Assembly (NCBI RefSeq): GCF_029946515.1
Contig: NZ_JARZHH010000009.1
Span: 159,527-223,526, forward strand
Length of the DNA stretch: 64,000 nt
Source: Polyangium sp. 6x1
Lineage (GTDB): Bacteria > Myxococcota_A > Polyangia > Polyangiales > Polyangiaceae
Direction: 5' to 3'
Under the pieces are notes generated by a model. The model searched no databases and was not told the origin of the DNA. It saw only the letters and a program-made list of their open reading frames with translations. Every line of letters starts with the position of its first letter. Positions within the stretch are counted from its first letter, which is position 1. The position numbers and the translations under genes are program-made. Of the stretch, positions 52,863 through 64,000 are shown piece after piece.

Positions 52863-53942
52863 CTAGCGATTCCGCTTCACAGGAACGCGCGTGGGAGCTC
52901 GCCCGCCGAGCTTCAACCGACGCATCACGGCGACCTTCTGCCGTTCCTTGTACTTGGCGTGGCTCGCGTCTCCGAGCTCGTTGGCTGCTTCCGTCTCGCG
53001 ATCGATCAGCTGGAACTCGCACAACACGAACACGATTGGGCCGAGTGCCCACGCGGCTGGCGGCGCGAGCTCCATGATCTCGGGGGGTAGCCGCACCGGG
53101 AGATCAACCACGAAGTGGATCACGCGATAGCTCTGATCGCTGAACGTGTTGTTGCTGAGCGTCAGGCCGTCCTCCACGCCTGCTTGCAGCTCTCGGAGCA
53201 GCATGCGTAGGAACGGGTGACGCTCGCAGTAACTACGGAAGTGAAAGATTGTGTTCGTGCTCTGCCCAGGCACGACGTAGTTGAACGGGAACAGCCGCTC
53301 CGACAGGTAGAGCAGGATGGGCAGGATGTCGTCTGCCTCCCGCGTCACGATCCGGAACCGCAGCTTGTCGTAGATCGCTGCTGCTGTCGTGTCGGTCTTC
53401 GAGAGCAGCTTCGTGTAGAGCGAGTCCTTGTTTTTCCGCCCGCCGATGAACTCCGTGATGGGGAAGCCGGCTGCGAGCATCCCGCCCACGATCCGGTAGA
53501 CCTTCTCCTCCACCAGGTGGAAGACATCCTGGTCGGACATCGGGATCGAGAAGAGCAGCTCACGCCCTTCGAGGTGATGGATGATGTGCATCGCCTTCAG
53601 GATCGTGCAGGCGCAGAGCTGCCTGTGACCCTTGCCCGAGGCGAGCACCAGGAGCTCCTCCACGGAGCATCGGGCGACGGGCTTGGGGATGGGGAATTCG
53701 AAGTGCCGCCGGAGATAGGCGATCGCTTCGTTTTTGATCGCCTCGAGTCGTGCGCGATCGGCGGGCTCTTCGGGTCGGAACTCTTGTGCTCGCAGGAGCG
53801 AGCGCGCCTCTTCCTCGTCGCGAACGTGGAGCCGGTGCCAGTCGACGACGGAGTCGCCTCGCAGGATGAGACGCACCGCCTCGAGATCCATCAAGGAGAA
53901 CTCGTCGAGGCCCTTGAGGGAGCCGACGGTGTCGTACGTCAT
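52863..53942 (-). CDS. RelA/SpoT-synthetase-like protein (TIGR04552-like)
   Basis: This 359-residue cytoplasmic protein starts MTYDTVGSLKGLDEFSLMDL. I associate it with an uncharacterised family (TIGR04552-like) known from myxobacteria. The second half reads like a RelA/SpoT nucleotidyltransferase: RKNKDSLYTKLLSKTD (169-184), YDKLRFRIVTREADD with D192, SDQSYRVIHFVVDLP with Y272 and H276, and VLCEFQLIDRE with E309, then ASHAKYKERQK. Both acidic residues expected at the (p)ppGpp synthetase centre have counterparts. The Gly of the usual DxxGxR motif is Arg here. The N-terminal half has an HHLEG phrase but no clear HD hydrolase motif. A nucleotidyltransferase role is inference. Confidence 0.65.
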   Translation of the reverse strand: MTYDTVGSLKGLDEFSLMDLEAVRLILRGDSVVDWHRLHVRDEEEARSLLRAQEFRPEEPADRARLEAIKNEAIAYLRRHFEFPIPKPVARCSVEELLVLASGKGHRQLCACTILKAMHIIHHLEGRELLFSIPMSDQDVFHLVEEKVYRIVGGMLAAGFPITEFIGGRKNKDSLYTKLLSKTDTTAAAIYDKLRFRIVTREADDILPILLYLSERLFPFNYVVPGQSTNTIFHFRSYCERHPFLRMLLRELQAGVEDGLTLSNNTFSDQSYRVIHFVVDLPVRLPPEIMELAPPAAWALGPIVFVLCEFQLIDRETEAANELGDASHAKYKERQKVAVMRRLKLGGRAPTRVPVKRNR

Positions 53943-53976
53943 GACCCGAGGTTAACAGCGCCGAAGCGAGCGGCGT

Positions 53977-54156
53977 TCATGCACGCGCGTTTGGCGGGGA
54001 GGGGGGCGGCGCGTTCGGCGTCCGGCCGAGCGAGAGCGTGCCAAAGAAGATGCCGATCGTCAGGACGACGACGGCCGCGTGCCCGAGATATGCACCACTG
54101 CACCCGATCGCGGCGAAGGGGGCGAGAGCGGCCAGGTACCAGGGCGTGATCTTCAT
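53977..54156 (-). CDS. small two-helix membrane protein
   Basis: A 59-codon frame starts with ATG at 54156 directly after a strong ribosome site (GGAGG with 4-base spacing) and ends at 53977. It encodes MKITPWYLAALAPFAAIGCS, then a second hydrophobic stretch (AAVVVLTIGIFFGTLSLG) and a Pro/Ala tail. It looks like a small inner-membrane protein. It lies upstream of the RelA/SpoT-like gene on the same strand, 34 bp before its start, so the two may be co-transcribed. The family is not recognised. Confidence 0.6.
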   Translation of the reverse strand: MKITPWYLAALAPFAAIGCSGAYLGHAAVVVLTIGIFFGTLSLGRTPNAPPPSPPNARA

Positions 54157-54494
54157 CGGTCCTCCATCAGTGCAGGCGACCCGTCCCTCGGATCGCCCTC
54201 CGGCGCTGCGGCGCTGCCCCTGTCCAGAAACGACAGGGTGCGCTCATCAGCGACAGATAAGAGCATGTAGGATAAGCTGCCACACCCCAAGCCAACGGGC
54301 CAAGAAGTAGCGGTGTCTGGGGCGCCGCATCAAGCGAATTCGTCACACGTTCCGTTCCCGCACGAAGCACCACGGGTACAAACGTTGAAATACCGAACGG
54401 ATTCGTGCGGTTGACGTCGGCTTTGTAGGTCGTTTCTAGACCGGCGAACCGTGTCCCGGAAGACGCAGGCGATGCTTGAAGGACGCGGCCTGCC
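54157..54494. other. intergenic stretch without a supported gene
   Basis: These 338 bases are less GC-rich than the surroundings. They hold one perfect 7-bp hairpin (54218-54238, arm CCCTGTC) that could be an operator or weak terminator. Short open frames here lack ribosome sites and good composition. I see no tRNA, repeat or clear promoter. Confidence 0.6.
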
Positions 54495-54932
54495 TCAGCG
54501 AAGCGGCACGGTGATCCGATCGCCGTCGCCGAGCTTCAGCGTGCGCTGCATCGAGTCGCTGCGATCCGCCCGGTCGACGCGGATGTCCAGTGCATACGAA
54601 CCGTCCGGCAAGTGTACGGTCGTGTGGACGATTTTTGGCGCGCGCCCGGGCTCGAAGCGGAAGGAGCTGCCGCTGACGGGCTCCGCCTCCGCGCCGGACC
54701 GCGACCACGTCACGTCGAAGCCGACGACCGTGCCGACTTCGCCGTCGAGACGAAAATCGATCGAGCGCTCCTTGGGCCAGTGCGGCGCGAGCGACAGGAC
54801 CGCCGCGCCGGCGCCCGCGAGCAGGAGCAACGACAGGAGCTGCCGCCTCCGCGGCGAAGGCGCGAACAGGGGCTTGGCCGCGCCTTCGGCTTCGGCTTGC
54901 GTCTCCTCGTCCGTCGTCGTTTGCGGCTGCAT
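54495..54932 (-). CDS. small membrane-anchored protein
   Basis: The product is 145 residues from the ATG at 54932 (MQPQTTTDEETQAEAEGAAK); a TTG at 54968 is an alternative. A charged N-terminal tail is followed by a basic patch and one transmembrane helix (about 31-50, QLLSLLLLAGAGAAVLSLAP). An exported beta-rich domain (IDFRLDGEVGTVVGFDVTWS, VHTTVHLPDGSYALDIRVDR) with an immunoglobulin-like feel completes it. It lies 49 bp downstream of the cytochrome c gene on the same strand. Family unknown. Confidence 0.75.
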   Translation of the reverse strand: MQPQTTTDEETQAEAEGAAKPLFAPSPRRRQLLSLLLLAGAGAAVLSLAPHWPKERSIDFRLDGEVGTVVGFDVTWSRSGAEAEPVSGSSFRFEPGRAPKIVHTTVHLPDGSYALDIRVDRADRSDSMQRTLKLGDGDRITVPLR

Positions 54933-54981
54933 CGGGCGCAACGTGACGAGCGGGAGAGGGGAAGTCAACGCGCGGCGCGGA

Positions 54982-55422
54982 TCAAGGCGAGCGGTTCGCG
55001 CGGATGCGGCCGACGAGGCCCGTGATGACTTGATCGGGCAGGTTACCGAACGGCGGCATCTTGTTGCGGCCCTTGCGGATGACCTCGGCCACCTGCTCGT
55101 CCGTCACCTGCGCCTGCCAGTCCGAGCGCGTGAGATCGGGGGCGCGCATCATCGGGCCTTGTGGCCCGTCGCCCTTGCCGCGCTGGCCGTGGCAGCTCGC
55201 GCAGTTGCGCTGCCAGGCGATCTCCACGAGGCTCTGATCGGGCCCCTGCGCGGCTGAGCCCTGCGGACGCGCGGCGACCTGCCCGGGTTGCTGACCGAGG
55301 GGCTGATCGTGATCCGTCGCCTTCCACTCGCGCACGTCGTGCGAGGAGCGATCACACCCCGTCGCGAAGATGAGCGACGAGCCGAGGAGCAGCGACGTGA
55401 GGACGAGCGGGCGCATGGCCAT
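54982..55422 (-). CDS. cytochrome c lipoprotein
   Basis: The product is 146 residues from the ATG at 55422 (MAMRPLVLTSLLLGSSLIFA) with lipobox ATGC at residues 20-23. A Gln/Pro-rich linker leads to a class I cytochrome c domain: haem-binding CASCH at 74-78, APDLTRSDWQAQVTDEQVAE, and the distal ligand in KMPPF (M122). It should carry electrons in the periplasm, anchored to a membrane. An ATG at 55416 is an alternative start. No oxidase gene is adjacent, so its partner is unknown. Confidence 0.88.
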   Translation of the reverse strand: MAMRPLVLTSLLLGSSLIFATGCDRSSHDVREWKATDHDQPLGQQPGQVAARPQGSAAQGPDQSLVEIAWQRNCASCHGQRGKGDGPQGPMMRAPDLTRSDWQAQVTDEQVAEVIRKGRNKMPPFGNLPDQVITGLVGRIRANRSP

Positions 55423-55557
55423 GAAGGGATGATGGGCCCGGGGCGGGTTGGCCAGCGTTTTCGGCGGCTGGTTTCGCCTCACCCCGGGGTCCGGGTTGGG
55501 AGCGAGAAGGAGGGCGTCAGGAAGGCGGGAGCGCGGGCGAGGGGAGACGCGGGAGCG

Positions 55558-56172
55558 TCAGGGCGCGCAGGCGTCGAGGACCTTGGGCGCGCCGCCGTCG
55601 ACCGGCATCTTCATGATGGGCTTGCCGTTGATCGCCGCGTTGATGAAGTCGGTGCGGCGGTTCTGGGCCTTGCCCTCGGCCGTCTTGTTGTCGGCGACGG
55701 GCTTCGTCACGCCGAACCCGACCGCGATGAGGCGCTTGCAATCGACGCCCTTGCCGACGAGGTACTTCGCGGCCGACTGGGCGCGGCGCGCGGAGAGGTC
55801 GAGGTTCTTCGCCGCGTCGCCGTCCGAGTCCGTATGGCCCTCGATGCGGAGCAGCGTCACGTTCGCCTTCGCGTCGAGGTACGACTTCACCTGATCGAGG
55901 ATCGGGAAGCTGACCGGATCGAGCTCGGCGCTGCCCGTCTTGTAGACGATGGCACCCGGGAGGAGGAGCTTGTTGCCCTCCATCTTGACCTCGGGCGCGG
56001 GCGCCGCGGCCGGCGGGGGCGGCGGGGGCGGCGGAGGCGGCGGGGGCGGCGGGGGCGGGGGCGGCGTCTCCGCACCACCACCCACGGACGCAGAGGCCGT
56101 GCAGCCAGTCATCGCGCCGAGGGCGCCAACCATCAGCACGGTGCAAAGAACGGGAGCCAGGAACTTTTGCAT
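55558..56172 (-). CDS. OmpA-family lipoprotein with polyproline linker
   Basis: This 204-residue protein starts MQKFLAPVLCTVLMVGALGA with lipobox MTGC. A run of about 18 consecutive prolines links the anchor to an OmpA-like peptidoglycan-binding domain (VTLLRIEGHTDSDGDAAKN, NLDLSARRAQSAAKYLVGKG, AVGFGVTKPVADN, AQNRRTDF). It should tether the outer membrane to the wall, in the manner of Pal. The polyproline run may need elongation factor P. The C-terminal extension after the domain (KPIMKMPVDGGAPKVLDACA) includes a Cys and is unusual. It is followed by the convergent-free 135-bp gap before the cytochrome gene. Confidence 0.9.
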   Translation of the reverse strand: MQKFLAPVLCTVLMVGALGAMTGCTASASVGGGAETPPPPPPPPPPPPPPPPPPAAAPAPEVKMEGNKLLLPGAIVYKTGSAELDPVSFPILDQVKSYLDAKANVTLLRIEGHTDSDGDAAKNLDLSARRAQSAAKYLVGKGVDCKRLIAVGFGVTKPVADNKTAEGKAQNRRTDFINAAINGKPIMKMPVDGGAPKVLDACAP

Positions 56173-56612
56173 AGAGATTGATCTCCTCCGAGAAGCACGG
56201 GCCGCGGCCAAGCCATGGTTCACCGGCGTGCAGGCAGCCGTCGAGCCGAACGGGGTCTTGGACGCGCTTCTATCAGGTTTCTTCAGGCGGTTTGGAGTTT
56301 TTCTTTCGCCTCTCGACCCCCCACCCAACGTCGGAGCGCGCGTACGCCTTACGCGTCGTGCTTCCTGCTCCTCGACGTTTTACGCGGGCCGAACGGCTCA
56401 CCCGGGCACGTTCCCGCCGCTGACGCTCCCGGTCCCCCCTTCCTCGACGAACCCCCCTGACAAACCAGAGGGCGCAGCCGTTTCACACGCCCTTCCCCCC
56501 GCTGGCGTGCGCCGGATGCGCCCTCTGCTCTCGACTCTTTCGATCTCCAACGGTCACTTCGGGCGACGAGGGGCCGTGCGGTGGGCCGGCCCCTCGTGTC
56601 CGACGCGAGCTT
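56173..56612. other. intergenic stretch with one strong hairpin
   Basis: No supported gene lies in these 440 bases. The only structure seen is the hairpin listed separately at 56568-56595. The promoter of the OmpA lipoprotein gene should lie near 56180-56230, where a RBS-like AGGAGATC precedes its start. Short plus-strand frames lack support. Confidence 0.6.
56568..56595 (-). terminator. hairpin after lipoprotein gene
   Basis: A perfect 8-bp stem (arm GAGGGGCC, 12-base loop) lies 18 bases after the stop of the minus-strand lipoprotein gene at 56613. No T-run follows. It is a probable transcript end by position. Confidence 0.5.
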
Positions 56613-57695
56613 TCACGGCATCGGGGCGCAGGGATCCGGCGGGGGCTCGCCGGGCATCGCCACCGGGCCGAGCTGCACGGTCTTCGCGTTGAAGCCGAGG
56701 CCGATCGAGATGCCGTCACACTCGACGGCCGGATCCTGCGTGCCGTCCTTCATGATGTCGGACGCCTGGCGGATCTGGTTCAAGATGCTCTGCAGCGTCG
56801 GCGACATCGGATCGCAGAACGACTCGTCGAACGCCGCCGCGACCTTCGAGATCTCGCTGATGAGCGCCTCGGTCTCGATGACGCCGGCGATCGTGCCGTT
56901 CGTCCCGCCGTTGCGATCGGCGTCGAGGTCCACGGTGATGACCGCGCTGTTGATGTCGAGCGCGATCGTGAAGCCGCTGATCGAGAGCGAGAGCTTGACC
57001 GTGCCCTTCGTGCCCGAGACCCACGTGTTCTTCACGACGTAGCTCTTCGGGAAGACGATCTTCGCCGACGTCGGATCCGACGTGTCGTTCAGGAGCTCGG
57101 GCAGGAGCGGCCACGGGTCGGTGCCGTCCCACTTCGGCGTCGCGCCGAGGTTCGCGCCGCCGTAGAGCTTCGTCGACAGGCTGTTGCAGTCCGCCGACGT
57201 GCCGAGCGTCGACATGTCGAGCATGATCGTGAACTCACCGTCCGCGATCGCCTGGTTCGCCTGCACGCTGAGGTCGTTCGAGAGGCCGAGGATGACGGGC
57301 AGGATGTTCTTGCCGAACGAGTTGTCCCGGCCTTCCTCGCCGTCCGGATACACGGCCGCGGGCGAGCCGCCCGCGCGCGGCTTACACAGGCCGACCGACG
57401 CCTTCGTCGTGGCACGACCGTCGAGATCGTAGCCGAAGCTCTTCCAGCCGTTCGTGGGATCGGACGTACCGTCACGCTTCGTGTCACCGAGGAAGATCTG
57501 GCTCATCGCCATCACCTTGCCCGGCCCCTCGCAGGCCGCCGCACCAGCGGTCTCTTCCGGGGGCGCGAGACCCACGGGATCCTCGGGAGGCGGAGGCGGG
57601 GGATTTTGGTTCCCGTTGCCAGAATCGGAACCGCAGCCAAGGACCGCGAGAGAAGTCGCCGCGAACGCGGCTGTGAGAAGACGAGTGCGAAGCAT
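56613..57695 (-). CDS. lipoprotein of unknown function
   Basis: This 360-residue protein starts MLRTRLLTAAFAATSLAVLG with lipobox VLGC. A linker of Asn/Gln/Pro (NGNQNPPPPPPEDPVG) is followed by a large beta-rich region (AMSQIFLGDTKRDGTSDPTN, KASVGLCKPRAGGSPAAVYP, DLSVQANQAIADGEFTIMLD, GTVKLSLSISGFTIALDINS). It has a few Cys residues near both ends. The strand patterns suggest a surface or periplasmic binding protein. A GTG 15 bases upstream is an alternative start. No family is recognised, although several lipoproteins of similar build occur in this window. Confidence 0.8.
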   Translation of the reverse strand: MLRTRLLTAAFAATSLAVLGCGSDSGNGNQNPPPPPPEDPVGLAPPEETAGAAACEGPGKVMAMSQIFLGDTKRDGTSDPTNGWKSFGYDLDGRATTKASVGLCKPRAGGSPAAVYPDGEEGRDNSFGKNILPVILGLSNDLSVQANQAIADGEFTIMLDMSTLGTSADCNSLSTKLYGGANLGATPKWDGTDPWPLLPELLNDTSDPTSAKIVFPKSYVVKNTWVSGTKGTVKLSLSISGFTIALDINSAVITVDLDADRNGGTNGTIAGVIETEALISEISKVAAAFDESFCDPMSPTLQSILNQIRQASDIMKDGTQDPAVECDGISIGLGFNAKTVQLGPVAMPGEPPPDPCAPMP

Positions 57696-57968
57696 AGAAA
57701 CCTGACTCACTTTCCCGGACCCGAGCGAGGGTCGTCAAGCGCACGGCAGCTAGTCGAGTGCCCGTGGATGTGGCGCATGCTAGCCAGGGCGCAGCCGCTT
57801 CACAAGAGCGTCACAGAGCGCAGCGCAGCGCACACGACAGGAGTGAAGCCGTACGATGCAGCTTCACGAGCGACGCAAAGCATCACGAAGACGCGCCTCG
57901 TTTCGTGACGCGCGCCTATCCTGAAGCGAGCTCGCCCGAGCCGTTGAAACTCCGAGGCAAGATCGATC

Positions 57969-61594
<3,626 letters not shown>

Positions 61595-61598
<4 letters not shown>

Positions 61599-62542
61599 CT
61601 CGACGAAGCCGTGGACTTCACCATCGTGTCGAGGCGCGGCTCGACCGAGACTTTGTCTTCCTGGTGCTTGAGCAAGAGGCCGAGCGTGTCGCGCGCGAGG
61701 TCCGGATCGAGCTTGCTCTTGCCGAGCAGGACGAGCGCGCGCGCCCAGTCGAGGGTCTCGCTCACGGCCGGCGCCTTGCGGAGGTCCATCTTGCGCAGCT
61801 CGCCGATGAACGCGACGAGGTGCGCAGCGAGCGTGTGATCGATGCCCGGAACGACGAGCTCCAGGATCGCGAGCTCGCGCGAGGACGACGGGTAGTCGAG
61901 GAAGGCGTGCAGGCATCGCCTGCGGAGCGCCTCGGTCATCTCGCGCGTGGCGTTCGTCGTGAGCAGCACGAGCGGAGGGTGCTTGGCGCGGAAGGTGCCG
62001 AGCTCGGGGATCGTGACTTGCAACTCGGAGAGGATTTCGAGGAGGAACGCCTCGAACTCGGGATCGGCGCGATCGACCTCGTCGATGAGCAGGACGACGG
62101 GCGCCTCGCTGCGGATCGCGGCGAGCAGCGGGCGGGAGAGGAGGAAGTGCTCGGTGAAGAAGGACGCCTCGCTCCTGGCCACGATCTGCGCGGCGTTCGC
62201 GATGGACGCGCCGTGCGTCTCCGCGGCGATCGCGTCGCGGAGGAGCTGCGTGTAGAGCATCTGCTTGGCGTAATCCCACTCGTAGAGGGCCTTGGCCTCG
62301 TCGAGGCCCTCGTAACACTGCAGCCGGACGAGCGGACGGCCGAGCGCCTGGGCGGCGGCGCGGGCGAGGTCGGTCTTGCCGACCCCCGCGGGCCCTTCGA
62401 GCATGAGCGGGCGCCCCATGCGCAGGGCGAGCCAGAGGGAGAGGGCCGTGGCGGGGTCGCTGAGGTAGCGGGCCCCGCCCAGGGCAGCCGTGAGCGCCTG
62501 GGGAGAGGCGATCGGATCGGGGGAGGCGGTCACGGGGAGCAC
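61595..62542 (-). CDS. MoxR-family AAA+ ATPase
   Basis: The product is 315 residues from the GTG at 62542; a GTG at 62533 is equally possible. Signatures are Walker A EGPAGVGKTDLARAAAQALG, the phrase LIDEVDRADPEFEAFLLEIL (Walker B and sensor region), and arginine-finger-like ATREMTEALRRRCLHAFLDY. MoxR ATPases act as chaperones for metal-dependent or von Willebrand A domain proteins. The usual partner genes (DUF58, vWA) are not adjacent here. It is convergent with dnaE and divergent from the PATAN-domain gene, with about 67 bp between the starts. Confidence 0.92.
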
Positions 62543-62609
62543 GGTAGCATGGCCATCCCCGCGGAATGCCGAGGCATGTCCCGCTCGTGTCCTGCTATAA
62601 ACCGAGCAG

Positions 62610-63890
62610 ATGGGCGAGGACGGCCACGATCTCGTGCGCGTGGACGGCACGGGTACGGCGCACCCAGTCGGCAAGCTGGCGAGCCAGCGAATGCGCGCGC
62701 GACAAGGCGCGTTCCGACTGATGCCGGCGCCCGCGCACGTGGTCGTCATGCGTCGCGCGGAGGCGGCCGAGGCCGGGAGCTTGCGGCTCTGCGGCGAGAT
62801 CACGAGCGCGAGCGCGCTCTGCGACATCGTGTCGATGATCGGCCAGAGCGCGTGGACCGGCGAGCTCGCGATCTACGACGGCGCGACGAACCGGAGCATC
62901 TTCTTCGAGCACGGCGCCGTCGTGGGCGCGCACTCGAGCGCCGAAGGAGAACGGCTCGGCGAGATGCTCTACCGCTACGGCGCGCTCTCGCTCGAGCAGC
63001 TCCAAGAGGTGGCGAAAGCCGTGACGGGCGACGTGCGCTTCGGCGAGATGGCAGTGCGCATGGGGCACATCTCGCGCGAGACGTTGTTCCAGCTCATGGG
63101 CCGGCAGGTCGAGGAGATCGTCTACGCGGTGATGCGCGCCGAGAGCGGGATGTTCTACTTCCTCGATCGCTTCGACGAGGCGCGGCTGACGTCGCGGCAG
63201 AACCTGGGCGTGAGCGGCCTCTTGATGGAAGCGGTGCGGCGCATGGACGAGATGCGCTACTTCCGCGAGCGCATCCCATCCGCCGAGCACGTGCCGGATC
63301 GCGTGCCGGATCGGCCTTCGCCGAGCGAGGGGGATGTCGTGCAGATCTACGAGGCGATCGACGGCGTGCGCTCCGTCGCCGACATCTGCCGCGCGGTGGG
63401 GCAGGGGGAGTTCGAGGTCACGCGGCAGGTCTTTCAGCTCGTGCAAGCTGGCTGCGTGACGGTGCGCGCGCCGCGGCCCACAGGGCCGGCCGCGATCGTG
63501 GCGCTCTTCAACGAGGCGATGTCGATGGTGATGCACGAGGTCGACGCCGTGAAGCGAGGCGACGAGGTCCGGCAGCACCTCGCCTCGTTCGCAACGGGCG
63601 CAGGCATCTACGACGCGCTCTTCATGCGCGCGGGGCCGCGGCCGGACGGGACGCTCGACGACGCGCAGATCATCGAGAACGTGGCGATGCTGGTCGGCCC
63701 GGACCAGGCGGAGCCGATGCTCGCGCAGTGGCTCTACGACTACGTGTCGTTCGCGATCTTCATCGCGGAGCCGGTGCTGCGCGAGGCATCGACGCGGAGC
63801 GGGGCAGGGGCGCCGCTGCTCGCGAAGAGCGTCGCGGACATCATCGCGCCGCTCGCGGTGGGGGGCCCCGGTCGGCCCTCCACAGCGTAG
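62610..63890 (+). CDS. PATAN (DUF4388) domain protein
   Basis: This 426-residue protein starts MGEDGHDLVRVDGTGTAHPV. Residues about 55-215 carry the PATAN/DUF4388 fold (GELAIYDGATNRSIFFEHGA, VGAHSSAEGERLGEMLYRYG, RETLFQLMGRQVEEIVYAVM). Such domains occur in signalling proteins of myxobacteria and cyanobacteria, often near motility or two-component genes. Residues about 250-310 form a helix-turn-helix-like segment (VQIYEAIDGVRSVADICRAV). The C-terminal 110 residues are helical and unassigned. It has no signal peptide, so it is cytoplasmic. A four-hairpin module begins directly at its stop codon. Confidence 0.88.
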   Translation: MGEDGHDLVRVDGTGTAHPVGKLASQRMRARQGAFRLMPAPAHVVVMRRAEAAEAGSLRLCGEITSASALCDIVSMIGQSAWTGELAIYDGATNRSIFFEHGAVVGAHSSAEGERLGEMLYRYGALSLEQLQEVAKAVTGDVRFGEMAVRMGHISRETLFQLMGRQVEEIVYAVMRAESGMFYFLDRFDEARLTSRQNLGVSGLLMEAVRRMDEMRYFRERIPSAEHVPDRVPDRPSPSEGDVVQIYEAIDGVRSVADICRAVGQGEFEVTRQVFQLVQAGCVTVRAPRPTGPAAIVALFNEAMSMVMHEVDAVKRGDEVRQHLASFATGAGIYDALFMRAGPRPDGTLDDAQIIENVAMLVGPDQAEPMLAQWLYDYVSFAIFIAEPVLREASTRSGAGAPLLAKSVADIIAPLAVGGPGRPSTA

Positions 63891-63892
63891 CG

Positions 63893-63999
63893 CCGGGGTT
63901 TCACCCCGGACCCGACCAGGGGTTGTCCACCCCTGGACCCGGACCAGGCGCGGCCTGGACCGAGGTTCGATGAACTGCGCGATGCGCAGTTCATCGAAC
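63893..63999 (+). repeat. four-hairpin intergenic module, copy C
   Basis: Hairpins are a at 63893-63909 (arm CCGGGGT), b at 63916-63936 (arm CCAGGGG), c at 63944-63958 (arm CCAGGC) and d at 63965-63999 (16-bp arm GTTCGATGAACTGCGC, loop GAT). Hairpin a begins three bases after the stop of the PATAN gene. The window ends here, so a mirrored partner may lie just outside. Confidence 0.85.
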
Positions 64000-64000
64000 G

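Noticed and set aside
54038..54310. 90-codon plus-strand open frame
   Set aside because: It overlaps the better-supported 59-codon minus-strand gene, which has a strong ribosome site and two clean hydrophobic helices. The 90-codon product is rich in Pro, Arg and Cys and resembles random GC-rich translation.

Overview
The window is very GC-rich, gene-dense DNA that looks like a myxobacterial chromosome, most likely of the Polyangium/Sorangium type. The evidence is GTG/TTG starts, many large secreted lipoproteins with low-complexity Gly, Pro, Ser or Asp-Ala linkers, a Hanks-type Ser/Thr kinase, a PATAN/DUF4388 protein, a MYXO-CTERM-like segment, and a protein that I associate with a family known mainly from myxobacteria. 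No rRNA, tRNA, CRISPR array or transposase was seen.

Layout. 1-10.5 kb: two paralogous membrane proteins, an M61-like peptidase lipoprotein, a DUF4091 glycosidase-like lipoprotein and a large FG-GAP/CARDB lipoprotein. 10.5-14.8 kb: a Tim44-like/TPM membrane pair, trpS and a GrpB-family gene. 14.8-17.6 kb: an accessory island with a 43-bp tandem repeat array, a PtuA-like AAA ATPase, a short PtuB-like protein that lacks the expected HNH core, and a SLOG-family (TIGR00725-like) protein in one tight operon. 17.6-25.3 kb: a degenerate PAS histidine kinase, then an ATP-grasp / alpha-E / (amidotransferase + transglutaminase) operon and a Ser/Thr kinase. 25.3-40.7 kb: CAP lipoprotein, BoxD/PaaZ-like aldehyde dehydrogenase, a GYPPQ-rich membrane protein, a TolC-like protein, a TPR-helicase operon, an L,D-transpeptidase and several membrane proteins. 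40.7-46.1 kb: two lipoproteins, one an apparent fusion of two secreted proteins. 46.1-51.5 kb: a long housekeeping operon (DUF507, zinc ribbon, NAD-dependent epimerase, yicC, gmk, mtnP, PfkB kinase). 51.6-57.7 kb: a Crp/Fnr regulator, a RelA/SpoT-synthetase-like protein, a cytochrome c, an OmpA lipoprotein and small envelope genes. 57.9-64 kb: dnaE, a MoxR ATPase and a PATAN-domain protein.

Two families of structured intergenic repeats stand out. One is a four-hairpin module (a-b-c-d) that sits just after stop codons and is arranged as mirror-image pairs between convergent genes (10.5 kb and 52.4-52.9 kb, with a single module at the right edge). The other is a two-hairpin element (17.5, 27.5 and 35.2 kb). 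In both, the stems change sequence from copy to copy while keeping base pairing, which points to selection on the folded form.

The strongest candidates for undescribed biology are the Septu-like operon with an HNH-less partner and a SLOG protein, the two structured repeat families, the RelA/SpoT-like protein at 52863-53942, and the amidotransferase-transglutaminase fusion whose nucleophile Cys2 is replaced by Pro. All family assignments come from reading the sequence; no database search was run.
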